Shown here one piece after another: positions 57,501-64,000 of a stretch of 64,000 bases of DNA. The notes below the pieces were generated by a model that was given only the letters and a program-made list of their open reading frames with translations, was not told the DNA's origin and ran no database searches. Positions within the stretch are counted from its first letter, which is position 1; each line of letters opens with the position of its first letter. The translations under genes were made by a program, and so were the position numbers. The stretch is from Jaltomata sinuosa (taxonomy: Eukaryota > Streptophyta > Magnoliopsida > Solanales > Solanaceae): contig QJPP01007528.1 of assembly GCA_003996215.1 (NCBI GenBank), positions 22,501 to 86,500 on the forward strand, read 5' to 3'.

Positions 57501-58021
57501 TAAAAAAACTTCTTGCGATTGAAAGAAAAAGTTATATCTATAGTATGACTTTATGTTTTTCAAATAAATTTGCTGAAAATAATATGGTAAAAATTAAAAT
57601 ACCAATATTAAACTTAAACTTTATTTGTGTATGTTTTTATATTTTTTTTCTTTTTAATGTATGAATTTTTCCTTTAGTTATGATATCTTGTCAGTATTAT
57701 ATAGATTGTGTGTCCATCATAGATGACTGAGGAGTTCTTTTAAAAAGAATGAATCAGTCATTTATGATACATATCATCTTATGATATACACTATATCGGT
57801 ATTATAGAATATTGAAAAATATTTTTTAAAAGGAATGAGCTAGTTCTTTATGATATTTTGTTTGTATAGGATATATATCATGTGAATATCATAAAGGATT
57901 AAGCTTTTTTTTGGAGGAATATCATAGAATATTGAAAAAAAAAAAAATTCATGGCTAAACTTGCATTTACAAGTGTAGATGGAACCTTCTTCTACTCTAT
58001 TCAATATCTTCCTAAAGTCAT
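57501..58021. other. AT-rich sequence, no gene seen
   Basis: Repeated GAATATTGAAAAA and ATCATAGAAT motifs occur. The minus ORF at 57840-58070 shows no domain. Confidence 0.35.
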
Positions 58022-58609
58022 CACAACAAGAAATTTGACATTTTATGGTTAGTCGCCAAAAAAAGCCCAAGGAGTTGCCACCGAATTGTTTCAGAAGCGA
58101 TTAGCGATTTTAGGATTGCTGCAAGTAATTGCATAACTAAAAGTTTTTGTGACAACTTCAATGAGTCGCCATAAAAGACAACATTTTGTGGCGGCTTCAA
58201 TCGCCACTAAAAGTAAGCAACTGTGTTGTTGAAAAGGTTATGCGTACTTGACTTTAACTTGGTCGCCAATAACGTTTAGCAACAATTGTAGTCGCCACCA
58301 TAAAACACCTTCCATGGCGACATCGTGTTACCACATAAAGTATTTGTTATTGTAGCAACTAGAGTCGCCGCTAAAACTATTTTATGTGGCAATAAAGGTC
58401 GCCATGAAGAATCCTTTTTAAAAAAAAAAAAAAAATTCAATAGGTGTTTGTATTCCTACTAATTCCCCTACATTAAAATTATAATGAAAGTTGGTGTGAG
58501 ACACGTGCTCAACAGACACATGTAAGAACTGCATTCAAACTATTTTTTTATTCTTTTTTTTCTTTTATCTATTATATTCATATGCTAAGAGTTATTCATT
58601 TAAATATAG

Positions 58610-59128
58610 GAGTCGTTTGTGCAAAGAATTCAGGAGTACCGTAGTACTCAACCTCCTGAAAGTCAGGACACACCGCTTACAGATGAACAAGTAGAACAAT
58701 TTTGGCGAGAGAGTGCGGGTGAACCAGTAAGAGGTTCAGTCTATGGTTACACACAAAAGACTTTTGCGGAGAAGAAACCCTGGTTTTATTGTCCATCATC
58801 TTCAGGCTTCGATAATGTGGATAAAGCGGTCGTGTCTGTAATGAAGGAGAAGATATCTATGCTCACTGCCGAGCTTGCTGCATCAAACGAAAGGGAGAAA
58901 AAAAGAGACGAGCAGATTGAACAGCTTGCAGCATCAAAGGAGATAGAGAACAAGAGGTATGCGGAGCTTCAGTCCCAGTTAAAATCTCTTTTTGAGTCGG
59001 GAAAGATTATTCCTCATTGTGCTAGTGATAAACGTCGATGCCTAGTGGATGAGTCTGATATCGAGGGTGAGGAGGGTGAAGAGGATGAGGAGGGTGAAGA
59101 GGATGAGGAGGGTGAAGAGGATGAGTAG
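58610..59128 (+). CDS. CACTA-associated protein, last exon (TnpA-like, tentative)
   Basis: An exon appears to start at 58610 after the acceptor AAATATAG and stays open to the stop at 59126-59128, about 172 codons. The upstream exons were not found. It reads ESFVQRIQEYRSTQPPESQD, then QVEQFWRESAGEPVRGSVYG, a middle coiled-coil-like stretch of AASNEREKKRDEQIEQLAAS, and an acidic tail of repeated EEGEEDE units encoded by 21-bp repeats. This layout, with VYG followed by a coiled coil, resembles the C-terminal part of plant Ptta/En/Spm transposon-encoded proteins. The ATG at 58619 is in frame but probably internal. No disabling change is seen within the exon. Confidence 0.55.
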   Translation, partial: ESFVQRIQEYRSTQPPESQDTPLTDEQVEQFWRESAGEPVRGSVYGYTQKTFAEKKPWFYCPSSSGFDNVDKAVVSVMKEKISMLTAELAASNEREKKRDEQIEQLAASKEIENKRYAELQSQLKSLFESGKIIPHCASDKRRCLVDESDIEGEEGEEDEEGEEDEEGEEDE

Positions 59129-59362
59129 TTGTGTTGTACCTAACTACTAGACATTTTGAACTTAGTATATATAGTTTGTACACTTTTTAGATTGTTTGAT
59201 CGTATTTTAAGTTTAATTTGAAGTAGTGAAACGTAAATATAGAAAAATATCGTCTTGATAGCTATTTGAGCTGGTTTTGGTTGAATATATGCATTATCAA
59301 ATATGCAGGTGGCAATTCAAATTGTAGCAATTTACTGCCAATTTTATGGCAAAATATCGACA

Positions 59363-60047
59363 ACAAACCGACCTCCAGAGGTCGGTATTTTTGGTAAATT
59401 TTCCAGAAAACCGACTTCCTGATGTCGGTATTTTTAATAAATTTTCCAGAAATACCGACATCAGGATGTCGGTATTTTTAATAAATTTTCCAAAAATACC
59501 GAGTTCCTGATGTCGGTATTTTTGGTAAATTTTTCAAAAATACCGACATCAGGAAGTCGGAATCAACTGAAATAGAAAAATGAAATTTAAATAATACCGA
59601 CCTCAAGAGGTCGGAATATCAGAAAAATAATAAATTAAAATTTCATTAATACCGACTTCCGGAGGTCGGAAAATCAAAAAGATAATAAATTAGAAATTAA
59701 ACAATACCGACTTCCGGAGGTCGGAACACCAAAAAGATAATAAATTAGAAATTAAACAATACCGACCTCCGGAGGTCAGTATATTATATTTTTAATAATA
59801 TTTGTTTAAAAAGAAACCGACTTCAGGAAGTCGGAAATAAAAGAAAATAAAATATATATTAAATTCTTAATTTTTGGAATTAAAATTAAAACCGACATCC
59901 GGAGGTCGGTATTTACCGACCTCCGGATGTCGGTATACGAAACCAACCAAGCCTTTTCCGACTTGGTCTTGTGAGTCGGTTTTGAGTCAGTATTTCAGGG
60001 AAAACCGACCTCCGGATGTCGGTATTTTGAGGTCGGTTTTCCCTGTT
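59363..60047. repeat. Array of CCGAC/GTCGG palindromes
   Basis: At least twelve copies of a palindrome of the form ACCGACxTCxxGAxGTCGGT, spaced 45-60 bp by AT-rich linkers such as ATTTTTAATAAATTTTCCA. Each palindrome could form a short hairpin, and neighbours can cross-pair. It lies in the right subterminal part of the CACTA-type element, where transposase-binding repeats are expected. Confidence 0.9.
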
Positions 60048-60094
60048 TTTCTAGTAGTGTATATATATATATATATATATAACTCTAAATTCTC

Positions 60095-61290
60095 TTCTTT
60101 CAAGCCGGAGATATCGGTGCCGCGGCTAAAAAGATTGAGAAGAAGATGTCGGATGTCGCGGTGGAGAATAAATTAATTTATACGGTGATAATTTTTAACC
60201 TTAACTTTTAACATAATATTAATTTATTTAGCTTTGCCACGGTAGAATTATTTTTTCACATGGTAGAATTTTTAAATAAAAGAGAGAGTATAGTATATAC
60301 ACCATCAAAAATTAGTCGAGGTGTATTTTGCTAATCATTGGTGATAGCTCAGGTAGGAAATTCATACTCTTATTAGTGCAAGTATGAAATTCAGAAATCT
60401 GGGATAGTTTAGGTGTATTTTTTAACCCTTAACTCTTAAATTTTTTTTACCAAAAAAATTAAAATTTAAAAGTATCCTTATAAATCAAATGAGGAACCAT
60501 TGATACAAAGTGAAAAGGAAATTAAATTTTGTTTTGGAAAGGTATTTTGGAATAGAAAAAAATACTAAAATTTGATCAAGCAAAAAGTGTTTATAAGTTG
60601 AAAAGTCATAAATTAGGAATGACAATTATGACTTTTAGCTTATTAGAACTTAAAAGCACTGAGATTCAAAAACACACCTAAATTATTCTAGTGTGTTTGA
60701 GTTTTATAGATAATTTATTCGGAGTGTGAGTTTTCTACCTGAACTATTACTCAAAATGGTTAGCGAAACACACCTCGACTAATATACCGATGGTGTGTGT
60801 AATACATTCTTTCTTTTATTTAAAATTCCTCCATGTGAAAAAATAATTTCACCGTGGCAAAGTTAAATAAATTAATATTAAGTTAAAAGTTAAGGTTAAA
60901 GGTTGAAAATTATCATCATATAAATTAATTTATTCTCCATCGTGATATCCAAAATTTTCTTCTCCACCTTCTCAGTCATGATCTCATTTCAATCGTGACA
61001 TCAATTTATCTGACTTGAAGGGAGAAGTTTAGGGTTTTAAAGAAATAAATTAAAAAATATATTAAAAAAATGTGTCAGCTAATAGAACCGTTATATATGC
61101 CAAGTGAACGGAGATTTTATAGCCAAACGTGCCTAGATGCATTTGTAGATAAATATTTGGTCTAATCAGCATCTAGGTGTGTTTCGCTATTCATTGGGTG
61201 ATAGTTCAGGTAGAAAACTCACATTCTCAATAGTTTAAGTATGAAACTCAAAAAACTGAGATAATTAAAGTGTGTTTTTGACCTTTAATT
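60095..61290. mobile_element. Inverted-repeat elements, MULE-like, one full and one partial
   Basis: Sequence 60095-60440 reappears inverted at about 60690-61030 (shared GGAGAATAAATTAATTTATA, then AATTATTTTTTCAC and GATAGCTCAGGTAGGAAA-type lines). A third arm at 61180-61290 is in the first orientation. The right-hand element, about 60670-61281, has ends TTCAAAAACACACCTAAATT and, reversed, TCAAAAACACACTTTAATT, with arms of about 130 bp. No transposase is present. Target duplications were not established. Confidence 0.6.
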
Positions 61291-61734
61291 CTAAAGAAAA
61301 TAATGCAGGAAGTTTCATTATCAAATAGTCAATGCAACAAAGTATACAACGCTCCATAATTCATTGTTTATACACATGATAAATAAATAAAAAAGAATCA
61401 TGTCTTCGACTCCTCCTTAGCTAACATATTTTTCTTGTCTAAGAACCTTATCCTTACCATTTCTAGAAAAAATGTAAAGCTAGATATTTCATGACAAAAT
61501 GTATCTTCCTACTTAATTAGGATATATAGGAGTTATGAGAAATCCAACTTTTTAATTTATATTTTTTGTAGTGTTATGGAGGACTTTTGCTCACCTAGCC
61601 TCATAGCTTTTTGTAGATTGTTTTTTATGGTCTTGTTGTTTGGAGGTTTGGTTATTGCCCCCTTCTTCCTCTTTTTGTATGTTATAATTAGATGAATGGG
61701 TAATGACAGGGTCAATCAAATCCAAAAATTGAAA
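61291..61734. other. Unassigned AT-rich sequence
   Basis: No gene or clear repeat. Confidence 0.35.
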
Positions 61735-61945
61735 ATTTTATTTCGAACTTGTGAAATTCATGATATCTTATATATATTGAATAACATGGGAAATACATCC
61801 TTAGAAGGAGAGGGACATGTGTAATATATTCTTCAAACACAATGTTAATTATTTATTTCACACACTAGCTAGCTAGTTAGAACTAGCTAGCCAAAATCAC
61901 ACAAACACACACACATATATAAGTGTGTAAACATACATACATAAC
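61735..61945 (-). repeat. Diverged copy of the MLP 3' flank
   Basis: Lines such as TTTCGAACTTGTGAAATTCA, GAAATACATCC, ATTATTTATTTCACA and ATATATAAGTGTGTA match 14803-14985 in the same order and orientation with about 80 percent identity by eye. The coding exons expected to its right are absent. Confidence 0.6.
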
Positions 61946-62084
61946 GTGATGGAAGGACGGAATACTTTGCTTGAAGGTATGGAAATCGAAAGAAGTTTAG
62001 CCCAGGTATAAGTTCGAGCAGCTAGTTGGATGGACCATTCAAACTGATGTCACTAAAGCGATAATCATAACGTGGCAAAGGATT

Positions 62085-62838
62085 ATGCAATATGGTTTGG
62101 AGGAAATTGGTGTGTACAAAATGGCTACTCTAATTTCACTATCGATCTGGATTCACTGAAGATTACACAAATATGCTCAGAGAAGGGAAGGCAAACAACG
62201 TCAAGCTGAACAAAATCATTGAGGATACTTCCAAGTTGCTCAATCAGGCTAACGTACAATATGTTCATTTCTATAGGGAGGCCAATCAACTTGCAGATTG
62301 ACTAACAAAAATGACGATGCATTCTCAGAAAAACAACATTTATATGTCTGCACGGCAACTACCCAAAGGAGCCCTACCTTGAAGAATTCTTGAGGAGATT
62401 GAGATTTCTAGACAATCTACCATCAGATTTATTGAGTACAATTAACTCAAAACAGGGGTGTTATTTTAAGGTGCAACATTTTTTTAGAGAGTGTAATCAA
62501 GTCACAGATAGCTTGGCAAAATTAGCTTCTGCCTCTGTCCGAAACAGTATTGTACACTCATTTTTTGAGCTGCCCAAAAACGCTAAAGACACTTTTCAGC
62601 TTTATAAGTGGCAAAGGTCTAGTATTAGGACTAAATTCGACAAAGCTAATTTATATGTTAGTTACACGCTAGTTCGCCAGAAGGTGGCTTTCTGTGTTAA
62701 GCATCTTCTGGCAATTTGGGTGATGGGATCACCTAATAAGTGTTGTATTGAGGTCAGGTTCTTTGCCCCCCTCTTTGTAAGTTTTTGCTAATATGACACC
62801 GTCCAGAGAAAGACTGGGCAATTTCATAAAAAAAAAAA
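62085..62838 (+). pseudogene. LINE-C fragment: RNase H end and poly(A) tail
   Basis: AIWFGGNWCVQNGYSNFTID at about 62089 and VQYVHFYREANQLAD at about 62258 belong to LINE RNase H. A second, similar C-terminal block follows (FKVQHFFRECNQVTDSLAKL at about 62466), then FDKANLYVS. A run of A at 62828-62838 closes it. Two RNase H endings in a row suggest either two truncated insertions or an internal duplication. Stops are present throughout. Confidence 0.75.
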
Positions 62839-62998
62839 GAAACTTAAACATCCATAAGCTCTTCCAAGGATGGTGGAGTTGGCCCTTTGTCCGAAAAATC
62901 CATCTCAAACGTCCAAACCCCTAGCCAAATTCCTCTTTTCTTTCTCTCTTCTTGCCACCACCTATTCATATGCTAGGAGCTCTAGTCATGAGCTTGCT
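62839..62998. other. Unassigned sequence before the NUPT cluster
   Basis: Nothing recognisable. Confidence 0.3.
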
Positions 62999-63117
62999 AA
63001 AAGGGTTGAAGGGAGATAGTGCATCAAGTTGTTCGCAAGGGCCAACTTGATCCTCTTCCCCAGAGATCTCAGATGAGGGAACCCTGGGAGAGCCGCCGAC
63101 TCCAACTACCGTCCATG
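62999..63117 (-). pseudogene. trnI-GAU: Plastid trnI-GAU intron fragment (NUPT)
   Basis: AGGGTTGAAGGGAGATAGTG through GAGAGCCGCCGACTCCAACT and CCGTCCATG is the reverse complement of part of the plastid trnI-GAU group II intron. Similarity ends at GTCCATG; the plastid sequence would continue differently. No tRNA exon is included. Confidence 0.8.
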
Positions 63118-63213
63118 AAGATATTGTCAATAAATAGAGGTACGTCTTTTACCAAGACCGGCAAGAGCACCGGATGATTGAACACTTACCTAATCTTGAA
63201 TCTTAAAAGTTGA
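63118..63213. other. Filler between NUPT pieces
   Basis: 96 bp of unidentified sequence separates two plastid fragments that are not adjacent in a plastid genome. Confidence 0.4.
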
Positions 63214-63248
<35 letters not shown>

Positions 63249-63291
63249 TTCTTGCGAACGTACTCCTCAGGCGGGATACTTAACGCGTTAG
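63214..63291 (-). pseudogene. rrn16: Plastid 16S rRNA fragment (NUPT)
   Basis: CCCCCGTCAATTCCTTTGAG and the following CGTACTCCTCAGGCGGGATA correspond, reversed, to the universal 16S rRNA region around E. coli position 907. TAACGCGTTAG at the end is also 16S. Only about 78 bp is present, so it is a fragment. Confidence 0.92.
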
Positions 63292-63303
63292 AGAAAAGTG
63301 GAA

Positions 63304-63441
63304 TCTTGTGTTCCAATAGAAGCAGAATTGATGTGGATTATTCAAGAATCGAAGTCGATTTACTTTATAAAAAGAAGATATTAATGAACTTCTATGAAAT
63401 GGTTTCACGGGATTCAGTCAATTGTCTTGATCGTGGAATAT
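63304..63441 (-). pseudogene. ycf2: Second ycf2 fragment (NUPT)
   Basis: It is nearly identical to bases 1-138 at the left end of the window, in the same orientation. It differs at about six positions, including a Trp to stop change near 63419. It ends at GTGGAATATC, where the left copy carries on. It starts 12 bp after the 16S fragment. Confidence 0.93.
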
Positions 63442-64000
63442 CTAATTGCAAAAGCAAAAAGGGGGGATATCTTTTTTTTTCTTCCTTTTTTCTTTTTTTT
63501 TGTTTTTCTTCTTTCTTTCCTATAATTCAATTTTGATTTCGATTTAGAGAGATACAATTTTTGTCATGATTCATGAACTAATGGACTCTCTAATTTTTTC
63601 GTAATTGAAAAAATTCCTGGAGTCCTATGCTACGGCATTATCACAGAAAGAAAACATGGCTAGTAGATAACTATTTTCTTATTGTAGAAAGCGATCAGTT
63701 CTTTTGATCTTGTTCGGGCTTGGAAAAGCTTCCTTTTTCAATTCCAAAAGTGGAGGAGCCTGTGTAGAAGAAGCTGCTGAGAGTGCGATATCTTTTACCC
63801 TGGCAAAATAATTCTAATTCTCATGGCAAGCTCACGTCGCAAGCTTGTTCGATGCTCTCAGGTCCAAGACTCACGATGGATCTCTCAATGGTGAAAAAGC
63901 ACTTCATCATGGTAATTTTCCCTACTTCCAAGATCTACCTCTTGGCACAATGCGTGACTGGCAAAGGTTCAGTTGTTCTACATATATTTAATTTAAGAAC
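63442..64000. other. Unassigned, possibly organelle-derived
   Basis: After a CT-rich run (63470-63520) the base composition is higher in GC than the surrounding nuclear sequence and there is no long ORF. The context suggests further organellar DNA, perhaps mitochondrial, but I cannot name a gene. Confidence 0.3.

Larger units (their letters stand above)
58022..60059 (+). mobile_element. CACTA-type element with coding exon and two kinds of subterminal repeats
   Basis: It starts CACAACAAGAAATTTG (58022) and ends TTTTTCTAGTAGTG (60059), matching inverted CACTA ends (CACTACTAGAAAAA reversed). The left 400 bp carry repeated AGTCGCCA and TGGCGAC motifs. The right 700 bp carry a different set, ACCGAC...GTCGGT. 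The 3-bp flanks are CAT and TAT. A coding exon lies between. The unlike subterminal families suggest a chimeric element or two abutting ones. Confidence 0.6.

Noticed and set aside
59363..60047. CRISPR-like array
   Set aside because: Spacing is regular but the linkers are similar AT-rich repeats, not unique spacers. The context is a plant transposon.

Overview
The window is a plant nuclear chromosome segment that is almost entirely repeats. Spliced-gene structure, iMet-primed LTR retrotransposons, LINEs, Helitrons, MITEs and nuclear copies of plastid DNA all point to a flowering plant. The retroelement types and the close match of the ycf2 fragment to the tobacco-type plastid gene suggest Solanaceae; that is an inference from remembered sequence, not a search. 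Only one gene looks intact: a two-exon major latex protein (MLP/Bet v 1-like) gene on the minus strand at 15040-16134.

Layout. 1-1516: minus-strand plastid ycf2 fragment (NUPT). 1517-2400: unassigned sequence with a strong hairpin and a TATA-like motif. About 2400-14015: a decayed minus-strand LINE. Its RNase H domain is split by an hAT-type non-autonomous element (2625-8621, 8-bp target duplication), which is itself split by a minus-strand Copia element (3504-8604, 5-bp target duplication GATTT). 14312-14524: TIR element containing a tRNA-like promoter. 15040-16134: MLP gene. 16793-17347: a small CACTA element and a Stowaway MITE. 17440-18435: Copia remnant, cut by a 9.2-kb Gypsy chromovirus (18436-27592, target duplication TCATC). 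About 27980-32160: four tandem copies of a 1.27-kb unit carrying the 3' exons of an A1-family aspartic protease. 32853-38207: SIRE-type Copia that has lost nearly all of pol but keeps gag and a 3' ORF. 38885-41605: a MULE with a perfect 9-bp target duplication. 42140-42800: LTR-like sequence. 43842-44276: a long near-perfect palindrome.

44346-52430: a degraded CACTA element hosting two Helitrons, a 72-bp minisatellite and two MITEs. 52880-54215: second LINE fragment (plus strand). 54769-56053: truncated Gypsy-type LTR. 56100-57500: T-rich tandem repeat with tRNA-SINE heads. 58022-60059: a small CACTA-type element with a coding exon and an array of CCGAC/GTCGG palindromes. 60095-61290: inverted-repeat MULE-like elements. 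About 61735-61945: a diverged copy of the MLP 3' flank. 62085-62838: third LINE fragment with poly(A). 62999-63441: a chimeric NUPT of trnI intron, rrn16 and ycf2 pieces. 63442-64000: unassigned.

There is no operon or pathway here. The relationships between features are those of nested insertion and decay: each younger element interrupts an older one, and several target duplications still survive and fix the order of events. Strongest points for follow-up are the nested LINE/hAT/Copia stack, the amplified aspartic-protease 3' exons, the palindrome, the CACTA elements with palindrome arrays, and the two ycf2 copies at the two ends of the window.
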